Shown: positions 25,167 through 37,046, counted from the stretch's first letter. The stretch is DNA of 64,000 nucleotides from Acidimicrobiia bacterium (GCA_016871335.1 VFZF01000011.1:1-64000), one strand, 5' to 3'. Numbers and translations: made by a program. The notes: a model not told the origin generated them from the sequence alone.

Positions 25167-26116
25167 TGCTGAAGGACACCATCCGCGAGTTCCTGCGGTT
25201 TCTCACACTGAACAGGAACGCCTCGCCGCACACTGTGCGTGCGTATGACACCGATCTTACGCAGTTCCTGGATCACGCGGCCGGCATCCTCGGTGTGAAA
25301 CCCAGCCAGGTGCCGGTGCGCGCGCTCGCCGCGGACGCGCTTCGCAGCTTTTTCGACGACCTGCACGCACGCGGCAACACCCGCGCCAGCGCGGCTCGGC
25401 GCCTCGCTGCATTGCGGACGTTCTCCAAGTATCTGGTGCGTGAATCCCTGCTGTCCGAGGATCCCACGCAGTTGGTCGGCTCGCCCCGCAAGGAACAGAC
25501 CCTGCCGGCACACCTCGAACTCGAACAAATGGATCGCGTACTCGCGGTGCCCGATGCCTCGACGCCCCCCGGGCGGCGTGATCGCGCCATCCTCGAGCTG
25601 TTCTACGCGTCAGGGCTGCGACTCAGTGAACTGGTCGGCCTCGATTTGGACGATGTGAATCTCTCGGGCCGGATTGTCCGCGTGCGCGGCAAGGGCGGCA
25701 AGGAGCGGCTGGTGCCTTTCAACAAGACCACCGGCGAGGCGCTGCGGGTGATGTTGGACGATGCGAGGCAGTTGCCGCCGGCGCCGGTGTCGCGTCGCGC
25801 CAGCCGTCACACGACGGCGCACACCCGGGCACGGCATCCGCTGTTTCTGAATCTGCGCGGCGGCCGGCTCACCACCCGGTCGGTCGATCGGATTGTGCGG
25901 CATGCGGCGCGGCAGGCCGGCGTGCCGGGCACGATCAGTCCCCACGCGCTGCGCCACACGTTTGCGACGCACCTGCTGCAGGCTGGTGCCGACCTGCGCG
26001 CGATTCAGGAGTTGCTGGGCCATGCCACACTCAGCACGACTCAACGCTACACACACCTGGACATCGGCCAGTTGATGGAGGTGTACCGCGTCTCTCACCC
26101 GAGAGCGAAGACCTAG
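25166..26116 (+). CDS. xerC: Tyrosine recombinase XerC
   Basis: A 316-residue site-specific recombinase resolving chromosome dimers at dif. The SAM-like N-domain is at 1-100. The catalytic set is R152 in ASGLRLSEL, K176 in GKGGKERLVP, H260 and R263 in SPHALRHTFATH, H286 in LGHATLSTTQ and the nucleophile Y295 in RYTHLD. An Arg/His-rich insertion (about 208-224) precedes the LFLNLRGG strand. The order topA-trmFO-xerC matches a common cluster that usually continues into hslVU. Here hslVU is 11 kb further on. XerD cannot be excluded on sequence alone. Confidence 0.88.
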   Translation: MLKDTIREFLRFLTLNRNASPHTVRAYDTDLTQFLDHAAGILGVKPSQVPVRALAADALRSFFDDLHARGNTRASAARRLAALRTFSKYLVRESLLSEDPTQLVGSPRKEQTLPAHLELEQMDRVLAVPDASTPPGRRDRAILELFYASGLRLSELVGLDLDDVNLSGRIVRVRGKGGKERLVPFNKTTGEALRVMLDDARQLPPAPVSRRASRHTTAHTRARHPLFLNLRGGRLTTRSVDRIVRHAARQAGVPGTISPHALRHTFATHLLQAGADLRAIQELLGHATLSTTQRYTHLDIGQLMEVYRVSHPRAKT

Positions 26117-26229
26117 GGCAAGGCCCGTGGGCCTGTCCAGGGTTGACAGGGAGGCGCAGAGGCGGGGAGGAAGCGTTTGCTTCAAGAAAGAACCCCTCCG
26201 TGTCTTCGTGTCTCCTTGTGGATCCCGTG
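26117..26229. other. Intergenic stretch with a degenerate GAGGCG/TCTCCTTGTG-type repeat
   Basis: The gap between the convergent xerC and response-regulator genes holds GAGGCGCAGAGGCGGGGAGG, a GAAGC-gttt-GCTTC hairpin (26172-26185) and CTCCGTGTCTTCGTGTCTCC. This pattern of near-repeated CTCCGTG/TCTTCGTG words is seen in intergenic repeats of several environmental bacteria. No gene is visible. Confidence 0.35.
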
Positions 26230-27607
<1,378 letters not shown>

Positions 27608-27630
<23 letters not shown>

Positions 27631-28702
27631 TGGCCTGCTCCGTGAGGTAGTCGGGGGCCGGCACGACGGGCAGCGTCACCCGGAATGTCGTGCCGTGCCC
27701 TGGTGCCGAGGTGGCGTCGATGATGCCGTCGTGTGCGTCCACCACCTTGCGCACGATCGACAGGCCAAGCCCGGTACCCTGAGGCTTGGTGGTGAAAAAC
27801 GGACTGAAGATGCGTTCGAGGTCGTCCTCGGAAATGCCCGGGCCGTTGTCCTTCACTTCGATACGGACCTGCGCCTGGAGCGGCTGGCCGGCGCTGCCGG
27901 GTTCCGCATCCTCCGGCATGAGCGCCGCAAGGATGTCGACCTGCCGCCGGTCGGCCATGCCTTCCATCGCCTCGAGCGCATTCGTTATCAGGTTGGTGAA
28001 CAACTGCCGCAACTGATTCGGGTCGGCCGTCAGCTTCGGCACGTCCCGCGCGACGTGCACACGCACCCGATCCGCGCCGGCCTCGAGCAAATTGACTGCA
28101 TCAGCAATCACATCCGCCAGCGCCACGTGTGCGACCTGCAGCCGGATCGGCCGCACGAACTCGAGGACTTCCATCACGATGGCGTTGGCCATCTTGGATT
28201 CCTTGATGATGTCTTCAAGCACTTCCTGCGCAGCGGGACGATCGGTCAGCTGGCGGCGCAGCACGCCGGCCATCACCTCGATGCTGGCCAGCGGATTCTT
28301 CACGTCATGCGCGATGGCCGCCGCCATTTCGCCGAGTGTCGCAAGGCGGTCACGCAGGCGCTCGCGTTCTTCAATCTGTTCGACCCGCGTCAGGTCCTTG
28401 AAGAACAGTGTCAGCCCCACCTGTTGCCCATCATCGTCATGGATGTGCGAAATCGTGTCGCCGATGGCGCGGCCCGTCTTGCGAAGCCGAAGTTCTGCGC
28501 GGTTCGGCAGGTCGGAGGTATCGAACGCCGACTGCAGCACGCGGACGACCTCGGGGCAGTCCTGCAGCACGTCCGAAAAGGGTTGGCCGATGTCTGTGTC
28601 GCTCGACATCAGGCCAAGCACGCGGTACGCGACGTCGTTCATCGCCGCGATCCGGCCGCCGCGGGTGATCGCGAGCACGCCGTTGCGCAGGTTGAACACC
28701 AT
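27608..28702 (-). CDS. Cytosolic PAS-type sensor histidine kinase (NtrB-like), probable 5' frameshift
   Basis: A 364-residue frame: PAS domain (about 10-110), dimerisation helix with H-box AAAIAHDVKNPLASIEVM, and an HATPase domain (N-box NLITNALEAMEG, G1 DNGPGISEDD, GTGLGLSIV). No membrane helix, so it senses a cytoplasmic signal. The ATG at 28702 is inside the conserved SDRFFRQMVFNLRNG run and has no ribosome site. A better start at 28829 (Shine-Dalgarno GGGGGGAG at 28835-28842) is out of frame by one base across a C8 run (28748-28755), so the native protein is probably about 42 residues longer. It phosphorylates the regulator downstream. Confidence 0.9.
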
Positions 28703-28747
28703 CTGCCGGAAGAACCGATCACTCTGGTTGCCACCGGTTGCCGGCGC

Positions 28748-28755
28748 GGGGGGGG
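28748..28755 (-). other. C8 homopolymer placing the kinase start out of frame
   Basis: Eight C residues on the coding strand separate the well-placed ATG at 28829 (MSPSSSTKPASAAKRR onward) from the kinase frame. Removing one base joins them into one protein. It may be a sequencing error, a true frameshift, or a slippage switch. Confidence 0.55.
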
Positions 28756-28878
28756 CGCGGTCGCGTACGTGGCGGGGCGACCCTGCGCTTGGCGGCAGAC
28801 GCTGGTTTTGTTGACGACGATGGCGACATCCGTACTCCCCCCATCAGTCTTGCCTGTCGCGAAAGGCCTGTGCCCGGT

Positions 28879-28894
28879 TCTGTGGCGCCACAGA
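28879..28894. promoter_or_regulatory. 16-bp perfect palindrome upstream of the kinase operon
   Basis: TCTGTGGCGCCACAGA is perfectly symmetric, followed at 28897 by GACAG-aa-CTGTC. It lies between the ABC-F stop and the histidine-kinase start, about 50 bases before the preferred ATG at 28829. It is a reasonable operator site for a dimeric regulator; no known consensus was recognised. Confidence 0.3.
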
Positions 28895-28968
28895 CAGACA
28901 GAACTGTCAGACTGCGCCCTGCCTTGGGCGGTCAGGCAGGACGAGATAATTACAGAAACAGCCGTAAC

Positions 28969-30888
<1,920 letters not shown>

Positions 30889-30937
30889 GAGGCACTAACA
30901 GGCGCCGACGAGCAGCGCGAACAGCCGTGCGTCGGCG

Positions 30938-31522
30938 TCAGGCTTCGGCCGCCGGCACGGGTTCACCAAGCGCACGGGCGGCCGCCCCGAGAATGCGCGG
31001 GAGCCGGAAGGGCTTGGTGAGATAGCCGGCGACGCCAAGATTAATGGCCTCGATCGCGCTGGCCTCGGTCGAATAGCCGGTGATGATGATCGGCAGATCC
31101 GGCGTGGCGCGACGCGCTTCGCGGATGACGGACAAGCCGTCCATCCCAGGCATTTTCAAATCCGTAATCAGCAGGTCATACTCCACCGCGCGCATGCGGT
31201 CGATGGCCGTCGCCCCGTCGGGCGCCGCATCCACGTCGTCGTCGGCCATGGTCAACGTTTTGGCCAGCAAATCACGCACGGCCTGTTCATCGTCCACCAC
31301 CAGGATGCGGGGACGATCCCCCGCGCGGTCCTCGTCGCCGCCACGGCCGGTTTGGCGGCTGGAGTCCAGCCACGCATCGATGTCCCGCTTGCGAAAACGC
31401 CATTGACGGCCCACCCGGACGGCGGGAATCTTCCCGACCTTGATCAGGCGGTAGACCGTCCTCAGGCTGACCTGCAGATAATCCAGGACCTCTTCGGTGG
31501 TCAAAAAATGGTCGTCAGTCAT
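30938..31522 (-). CDS. Excisionase-like HTH fused to a response-regulator receiver domain
   Basis: A 194-residue protein. Residues 4-53 form a MerR/AlpA-type excisionase helix-turn-helix (FLTTEEVLDYLQVSLRTVYR, then WRFRKRDIDAWL). Residues 72-185 form a receiver domain with D121 in LLITDLKMPG and K in YLTKPF. The order, DNA-binding first and receiver last, is the reverse of ordinary response regulators. No kinase is adjacent. The start at 31522 (MTDDHFL) is set by where the HTH begins; upstream codons are Cys-rich and unlike it. It diverges from the ECF sigma gene by 64 bases and could control it. Confidence 0.88.
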   Translation of the reverse strand: MTDDHFLTTEEVLDYLQVSLRTVYRLIKVGKIPAVRVGRQWRFRKRDIDAWLDSSRQTGRGGDEDRAGDRPRILVVDDEQAVRDLLAKTLTMADDDVDAAPDGATAIDRMRAVEYDLLITDLKMPGMDGLSVIREARRATPDLPIIITGYSTEASAIEAINLGVAGYLTKPFRLPRILGAAARALGEPVPAAEA

Positions 31523-31586
31523 GCCGTCCTGTGAAGTGTAACATTCCGTACAGACTGTTCCCAACGGACGGCCGTCTCAATGAACG

Positions 31587-32234
31587 GTGAGCACCCCGGA
31601 GGGTGAGCCCCCTGCACCGATGACGTCAGACGAAGAACTAGTCGCACTTGCGACCGCCGGCGATCAGGACGCCTTCAACCAGCTCGTCAAGCGCTGGGAG
31701 CGGCCGATCTTTGCGCTGGCGTATCGGACGCTCGGACGGGAGGAAGAGGCCCGTGACGTGGTGCAGGACGCGTTCCTGCGGGCCTATCGGGGACTCAAGG
31801 GGTTCAAGGGGGAGGCGAAGTTTTCGTCGTGGCTCTACCGAATCACCCTGAATTTGTGCCGCGACTGGATGCGCAAGGAACGGCGCGCACCGGTCGCCCA
31901 GACGCCGGAGGGCGTGGATCCGATCGACCTGGCGGATCAACAGGCGGCGCCGACCGAGTCGGTGGAGGATTTGGTGGCGAGACGCGAAATGTCAGCCGCC
32001 GTGCAGATGGCGATGGCCGACCTGCCCGAAGAGCAGCGGACGGCGATCATGCTGAAGGAATACCACGGGCTGACGTTTCAGGAAATTGCCGAGATACTCG
32101 ATTGTCCGCTGAGTACCGTGAAGACCCGGCTGTATCAGGGCCTGTCGGTGTTGCGGCGGCGGCTCGAGCGTCAGCAGGCGGTGGTTGCCAGTTTCCGCCG
32201 CGCGACCTACTCGGCAAGCGGCGGTTCGAGGTAG
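31587..32234 (+). CDS. ECF sigma factor (RpoE-like)
   Basis: A 215-residue sigma factor with region 2 (EEARDVVQDAFLRAYRGLKGF, FSSWLYRITLNLCRDWMRKERR) and region 4 (LPEEQRTAIMLKEYHGLTFQEIA, PLSTVKTRLYQGLSVLRRRLE). The GTG at 31587 is used; an ATG at 31620 (MTSDEELVALA) would give a compact start and is nearly as likely. The next gene encodes a zinc-type anti-sigma factor, so this is a classical membrane-stress sigma/anti-sigma pair. The C-terminal 20 residues extend past region 4. Confidence 0.9.
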   Translation: MSTPEGEPPAPMTSDEELVALATAGDQDAFNQLVKRWERPIFALAYRTLGREEEARDVVQDAFLRAYRGLKGFKGEAKFSSWLYRITLNLCRDWMRKERRAPVAQTPEGVDPIDLADQQAAPTESVEDLVARREMSAAVQMAMADLPEEQRTAIMLKEYHGLTFQEIAEILDCPLSTVKTRLYQGLSVLRRRLERQQAVVASFRRATYSASGGSR

Positions 32235-32279
32235 CGGACGGAAATTCGCGTGCCCACGCGCGAGTGAGGAAGCAACGAT

Positions 32280-32936
32280 ATGTGCGACCAGCGTGAACGA
32301 GTGATCGATTACCTCTACGACGAAGCGGCACCAGCCGACCGTCGCGTTGTGGAGGCGCATCTGGAGTCCTGCAGCGAGTGCCGCGAGGAGATGCGGGTCT
32401 TCCGGCGCGTCCGTGAGGACCTGCTCGCCTGGGAAGTGCCAAACGCCCAGTCGGTCTGGACGCCTTTTGCGCCACAGCCGGTGATGCCCTGGCATCGGCT
32501 GATTCCGGCGTGGGCCATGGCGACGGCGGCGGGGTTGATGATCATCTTCGGATCGGCCGGCGGATTCGCCGCAGCCACGCTGCTGTCGTCGGCGCCCGCA
32601 GCCACGACGGCGCAGGCGGTCGAGCCCGCACCTGTGGCGCCGCTGCCGGCGCCCGCGGGACTGAGCGACGATGAGATCGTGCGACTCGTGCGTCGTGAGA
32701 CGGCGCGCATCGCGGCGGGCACCACCCTCGAGGCCAGCCAGGCCGAACGGTTGGTGGCGGCCGCTGCCAGCGAACAGTGGGGGCGGTTGCAGGAATATCT
32801 GACATTGGTGGCGCGCGAGCGGGAGTTCGAGCGCAAGACCACGGAACAGACGCTGGGCAGCCTGCGCCTGCAGGTGCAGACGCTGGAAGCGATTGTCGCC
32901 AATCTGGCGACGCAGCAGGGACGAGGACAGCAATGA
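32280..32936 (+). CDS. Zinc-finger anti-sigma factor with one membrane helix
   Basis: A 218-residue anti-sigma factor. Residues 1-45 hold the ZAS motif (H27 in VEAHLESCSECREEM with C31 and C34), which clamps the cognate sigma. One membrane helix lies at about 80-100 (WAMATAAGLMIIFGSAGGFAAATLL). The rest is an Ala/Pro-rich linker and a periplasmic coiled-coil segment. Signal-dependent proteolysis or zinc loss would free the sigma factor. The stop overlaps the next start (ATGA), so the envelope protein is co-translated. Confidence 0.88.
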   Translation: MCDQRERVIDYLYDEAAPADRRVVEAHLESCSECREEMRVFRRVREDLLAWEVPNAQSVWTPFAPQPVMPWHRLIPAWAMATAAGLMIIFGSAGGFAAATLLSSAPAATTAQAVEPAPVAPLPAPAGLSDDEIVRLVRRETARIAAGTTLEASQAERLVAAAASEQWGRLQEYLTLVAREREFERKTTEQTLGSLRLQVQTLEAIVANLATQQGRGQQ

Positions 32937-33667
32937 GCACGATGAAGTTCACGCGCGTCGTGGTAATCGCGGTGCTGGCGGGGGCGACCGCCGCCGTGTC
33001 GGCACAGCCGGTGCGCACCGACCAACTGCCGGCCGACGCGCAGCTCCAGCAGCGGCGTTTTCAGTTTCAGTTGATGGAAGCCGTGCTGGAGAACGCGGTG
33101 CGGCAGGGTGCGACCGAAGTCGCCATGCGTGCGCAGATGACGCTGCCGATTGGCACCTTGTTCATGGGGCCGGCCAAAGCGACAGGGTTCCCGCTCGATG
33201 GCTTCGGCCTGGTCTTCCACATCGAGATCCCGGTGATCCTCGAGAGCCAGGTGCTGTTGAGCCAGATGGTGCCGCCCACGCCACCAGCCCAGGGCCCGAC
33301 CGCCGTGTCGACCCGCGGCGCAGCGGCTCGCCCGACCACACGCGCCGCAGGCGTCGTGCCTGAAGATCCCATGGCACGGTCGCCCATCGTCGATCCGTTT
33401 CTCGCGGATCCGAATGCGTTCTACCGCATGGCCGTGCGCGACAAACTGGTGGATGTGATCCTCGATCACTCGCGCTCGCTGAGTGTCGCGACGGGTGAGT
33501 GGCTGTCGGTCGCCGCGCGCAGCGCAGAGAGCCCGGGACCGAACAGTCTGCAGGATGATTCGCGCACACTGATCCTCCGCATCAAAGGCGAAGATCTGGC
33601 GGCGTTCCACGCGAGCCGAATCACGCGTGATGAAGCCAGGAAGCGGATCGTCGAGTCGCAGTTCTGA
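32933..33667 (+). CDS. Exported hypothetical protein of the ECF operon
   Basis: A 244-residue protein with a signal peptide (MSTMKFTRVVVIAVLAGATA, cleavage near SAQ). The mature part has a helical start rich in Gln and charged residues, a beta-strand section (TGFPLDGFGLVFHIEIPVIL), a Pro/Ala-rich linker and a C-terminal alpha/beta part. No known family is recognised. Its ATG overlaps the anti-sigma stop, so it probably is a target or sensor of the same envelope-stress circuit. Confidence 0.65.
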   Translation: MSTMKFTRVVVIAVLAGATAAVSAQPVRTDQLPADAQLQQRRFQFQLMEAVLENAVRQGATEVAMRAQMTLPIGTLFMGPAKATGFPLDGFGLVFHIEIPVILESQVLLSQMVPPTPPAQGPTAVSTRGAAARPTTRAAGVVPEDPMARSPIVDPFLADPNAFYRMAVRDKLVDVILDHSRSLSVATGEWLSVAARSAESPGPNSLQDDSRTLILRIKGEDLAAFHASRITRDEARKRIVESQF

Positions 33668-33683
33668 TCTACAATCGGCCGGG

Positions 33684-34196
33684 ATGAAGATCATGCACTT
33701 TGTGGCCGCGCTGTTGCTGGTTGTTGGCGCGACGGCCTGCGATCAAGTCGATCTCAAGACGGCTTTCGAGATTACCGAACTCTCGTCCGGGTACCACGAC
33801 GCCGGCGTCACCGCGGTGGGCGACAACAAGCTGGTGCCGTCGATCAGCTTTCGCCTCAAGAACCTGACCGCCGAACCGATCCGGTCGGTCGACATGCTGA
33901 TCATCTTCGTGGGTGTGGAGTTCGAGCAATCCAAGGAACTCGACGAAGTCCTCATCACCGCCATCAACAGCGACGGCATCGCGGCGGAGGCCAGTTCCGA
34001 AATGGTGGTCGTCCGTTCCAAGCAGGGGTTCGCCCTGCAGCAACAGGCGCGCTCGGAGCTGTTTAATCACCGTCTGTTTCGTGACGTGACCGCCAAGTTG
34101 TTCCTCAAGCGTGGTGGCAGCATCGTGCCGTTCGGCGAATACACCATCGATCGGCGTGTGCTGTTGGCCGCTCCTGCGGAATCGACGTCCCGGTGA
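33684..34196 (+). CDS. Hypothetical lipoprotein
   Basis: A 170-residue lipoprotein with signal sequence and lipobox ending GATAC (C19). The mature part looks like a single all-beta domain (VPSISFRLKNLTAEPIRSVDM, VRSKQGFAL), similar in feel to the immunoglobulin-like lipoproteins that follow other envelope genes. No family is assigned. The ATG at 33684 follows the preceding stop by 16 bases. Its stop overlaps the GTG of the permease pseudogene (GTGA). Confidence 0.65.
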   Translation: MKIMHFVAALLLVVGATACDQVDLKTAFEITELSSGYHDAGVTAVGDNKLVPSISFRLKNLTAEPIRSVDMLIIFVGVEFEQSKELDEVLITAINSDGIAAEASSEMVVVRSKQGFALQQQARSELFNHRLFRDVTAKLFLKRGGSIVPFGEYTIDRRVLLAAPAESTSR

Positions 34197-35575
34197 CGTC
34201 GCGCCGCGCGGCCTCGACCGCACCGGCGCTTGAACGCCGCCTCGGCCCCTTCGATGCCGCGGCCATCATTCTCTCCAACGTCATCGGCGGCGGGATCTTC
34301 TTTGTACCAATCCTGGTGGCCGGCCTCGTGCCCGCGGCGGTCGGCATGCTCGGCGTGTGGGTGCTCGGCGGCCTGCTCGCGTTTGCGGGAGCCATGGCGT
34401 ACGCCGAACTCGCTGCGCTGCGTCCAAGGTCCGGCGGCGAATACGTCTATCTTCGTGAGGCCTTCGGACCGCTGGCCGCGTTTCTGACCGGCTGGACGTC
34501 GTTTGTCGCCGGCTTCTCCGGTGCCATCGCGGCCAGCGCGCTGTTTCTGGCCGATGCCATCGGACGATTTGTTCCGGCGGCCGCCGATCGCACGCCCATC
34601 ATCACGCTGCCGATTCCGTTCCTGCCGCTGGTGCTGACCAACCAGACTCTCGTCGCGCTGGCGGCCATCCTGGCGTTGTCGGTGGTGCACATGTGAGGCC
34701 TCGGCCCCGGACGCATCGTCCACAACGTCCTCGCCGGACTCAAGGTCTCCGGCATCCTGATCTTCATCGCGCTGGGGCTGTCGCGCGGTTCAGGCGAGTG
34801 GTCGAACATAGGGAGCAGCCACGACGTCATTGCGCCAGGCACCGGCTGGTTGCTGGCGCTGATTTCCGTGATGTTCAGCTTTTCCGGATGGAACGCCGCG
34901 GCGTACGTGGCGGAGGAAATCAAGGATCCCGGACGCAACGTGCCGATCGCGCTGGGAGTCGGCACGGCGGCTGTTGTCGCGATCTCCGTCGCGCTGAACG
35001 TGCTGTAGCTCTATGCCATGCCGCTGGCGGAGCTGGCCGTCGTCGGGGATGGCCGCCTGACAGACACGGTGGCGGAGCGGCTGTTTGGTTTTGTCGCCGG
35101 CAACGTCATCGCGATCTTCACGGTTGTGAGTGTCGCCGCCAGCATCAGCGCGATGGTGCTCGCCGGGCCGCGCGTGTATTTTGCAATGGCTCGCGATGGC
35201 GCGTTCCTGCCCTCGGTCGCGCAGGTGCACCCGACGTACCGCACACCCGCGCGCGCGATCTGGGCGCAGGCCGGATGGAGCTCGGTCCTCGTGTTGTCGT
35301 CCACGTTGTCGGGGCTGGTCAACTACACCGGTTTTGCGATCGTGTTGTTCTCCGGATTCGCCGTCGCCGCCCTGTTTGTGCTGCGTCACCGCGAGCCTGA
35401 CGCGGTCCGTCCGTTCAAGGCGTGGGGCTACCCGTTCGCGCCCGGGCTGTTTGTGGCGGCGTCAGCCGCCATGATCGGCTACCGCATCTGGACCGAACCC
35501 AGCGAGACCTTCTACGGCCTGCTCATCATCGGCCTCGGGGTTCCGCTGTACCACCTCTTCGCCCGGCGGCAATGA
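34193..35575 (+). pseudogene. APC-family amino-acid permease with two in-frame stop codons
   Basis: The frame from GTG 34193 to TGA 35573-35575 reads as a continuous roughly 460-residue APC permease (GPFDAAAIILSNVIGGGIFF at the start, FSFSGWNAAAYVAEEIKDP in the middle, GPRVYFAMARDG later). It is interrupted by TGA at 34694-34696 and TAG at 35006-35008. Each stop is one substitution from a sense codon that fits the family (CGA Arg before GLGPG; TAC or TAT Tyr in NVLxLYAMP). There are no frameshifts. That implies recent decay, or readthrough. The final stop codon lies in the palindromic repeat. Confidence 0.85.
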
Positions 35576-35629
35576 GCTCGGAGGTGATTTCCAGCACTGG
35601 TTGACCTGGAAATCACCTCCGAGCTCATT
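35571..35629. repeat. Palindromic repeat, copy 2, supplying both convergent stop codons
   Basis: Arms 35571-35594 and 35606-35629 are perfect reverse complements with an 11-base loop. The arm carries GAGCTCGGAGGTGATTTC. Because each arm begins with ATGAGCTC, it provides TGA to the permease from one side and TGA to the membrane-protein gene from the other. A TTTT follows at 35628-35631. It may act as a bidirectional terminator. It is related to the copy in trmFO. Confidence 0.85.
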
Positions 35630-35999
35630 TTCTCAGCAGCAACACCAGCGTCGCCAGCGCCAGCGTTCCGTCCGTCGCCGCGAAGAGCAGGTACGACTGC
35701 GGGCCGCCGTTCCAGAAGTGCTCGCAGATAAAGACGTAGGCCCCGAAGCCCTTCAGGACCGGGCCGAAGATCCAGAGGTAGGCGCGATGCCGCTCGGGGT
35801 CGCGCATCGGCTGCCAATAACCGAGGCCGACACACACGAGCAGCAGGCCGCAGATGGTGACAAAAAGACGGGGTTCCGGAACCGGAACCCCGAAGAGTGC
35901 GGCGAAGCGGTCGGTCGCCAGGAGCAGCCCGAGGCCGATGGCGAGATCATACGCGAACGAGATGCCCGCGACGACCGACAGCTGCCGCGACGATCTCAC
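35625..35999 (-). CDS. Small integral membrane protein, hypothetical
   Basis: A 124-residue protein with four probable membrane helices (about 8-28, 45-63, 75-93 and 104-122). No functional motif is recognised. The GTG start overlaps the stop of the PEGA gene (GTGA on the minus strand). The TGA stop is formed by the palindromic repeat copy, so the reading frame's end was set by that element. Confidence 0.65.
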   Translation of the reverse strand: MRSSRQLSVVAGISFAYDLAIGLGLLLATDRFAALFGVPVPEPRLFVTICGLLLVCVGLGYWQPMRDPERHRAYLWIFGPVLKGFGAYVFICEHFWNGGPQSYLLFAATDGTLALATLVLLLRK

Positions 36000-36994
36000 T
36001 GCTTCTTCAACGCGCCACGGACGGTGGTCGTGCGTCCCGCCACCAGATCAAGCTTCGGGACAAACGTCTCGTAGCCGTCAGCCTTGATCTCCACGAGGTG
36101 CTGACCCAGCGTGACCTTCAGGTGACCTGTCAGGCCCGAGAAGTCGGAGACGGTGCCGACCAGCGCGCCGTTCACATACACCTTTGCGTTCGCCGGCGTC
36201 ACGCGAAGCCGAATCGACGCGGTCGGATCCTCTTCAGGCTCCTCCCTCGTCGTCGAGCCACCACCGCTGCCGCCGTAGCTGGACGTCGCCGCGCCGCCCC
36301 AGGGGTCGCACAGCCAGTAGCCGACGCCGTAACACCACGGGTCATACGGGTTGTACCAGGCACCGTAGCGGTACATCGAATACCGCGACGTGCCGTACCG
36401 CCACGGGTCGAACGACAGATAGCCGTAGCCGAAGCCGCCGTAGTACCAGGGATACCAACGGCCCCACGGGCTGAACGGGTCAATCGGGAAATAGAGGTTG
36501 TAGTTCGGCTGGCCCGTGCCGACTCCGGCCGGGCGCTCCACCGCCGATCCAACCACCGGCCGGTCGCCGCGATTCCGCGATCCAAGCGTTGAATACGACG
36601 ATCCCGAGGTCGGCACCATGCTGCTGCCACGCTCGACCGCCGAGGACCCGCGGCTCGTGCCCGGACCCACCGGTCCGTCGCCTCGGTCCACAGACCCGCC
36701 ACGCGATGAACCTTCACGCGACGACGAGGACGAGGAGGAACCCGAAGGCCGCCTGGAGTCGGTCGGCATCGACGGCATGTTCGGCACACTCACGCGCGAG
36801 CTGCTCTCAACCCCGCCGCCACCACTCGACGACGTGGTGCTGCCACCGCCGCCACCTGAGCTGCTGCCGCCTGACGAGCCCGACGACGAGGACCCGCCTG
36901 TGCGAGGAATCGCGGTTTGCGCCGCGAGTGTGGCCGGCACGGCAAGGGCCGCAGCGACCGACAAAACCACGAGCGAGCGGGAATAGCTGACCAT
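35996..36994 (-). CDS. Exported PEGA-domain protein with a long Ser/Gly-rich linker
   Basis: A 332-residue secreted protein. Signal peptide 1-30 (start chosen at the ATG 36994, where AAGGAG is well placed). A low-complexity Ser/Gly stretch spans about 33-140, then a Tyr/Trp/Pro-rich region with repeated YG, WY and DPW pairs (about 160-240). The C-terminal PEGA domain reads SIRLRVTPANAKVYVNGALV and onward. PEGA domains occur in surface-layer-associated proteins of this phylum. The composition suggests an unstructured, surface-exposed spacer. It ends 4 bases into the membrane protein gene. Confidence 0.8.
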   Translation of the reverse strand: MVSYSRSLVVLSVAAALAVPATLAAQTAIPRTGGSSSSGSSGGSSSGGGGGSTTSSSGGGGVESSSRVSVPNMPSMPTDSRRPSGSSSSSSSREGSSRGGSVDRGDGPVGPGTSRGSSAVERGSSMVPTSGSSYSTLGSRNRGDRPVVGSAVERPAGVGTGQPNYNLYFPIDPFSPWGRWYPWYYGGFGYGYLSFDPWRYGTSRYSMYRYGAWYNPYDPWCYGVGYWLCDPWGGAATSSYGGSGGGSTTREEPEEDPTASIRLRVTPANAKVYVNGALVGTVSDFSGLTGHLKVTLGQHLVEIKADGYETFVPKLDLVAGRTTTVRGALKKQ

Positions 36995-37046
36995 GACTGT
37001 CTCCTTCAAACCCTTGGCAGGGGCATCTCGCTGGCTGACTGTTGCA

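Noticed and set aside
36000-36994. CRISPR or VNTR array in the Ser/Gly-rich gene
   Set aside because: The repeats are imperfect codon-level low complexity inside an open frame with signal peptide and PEGA domain.
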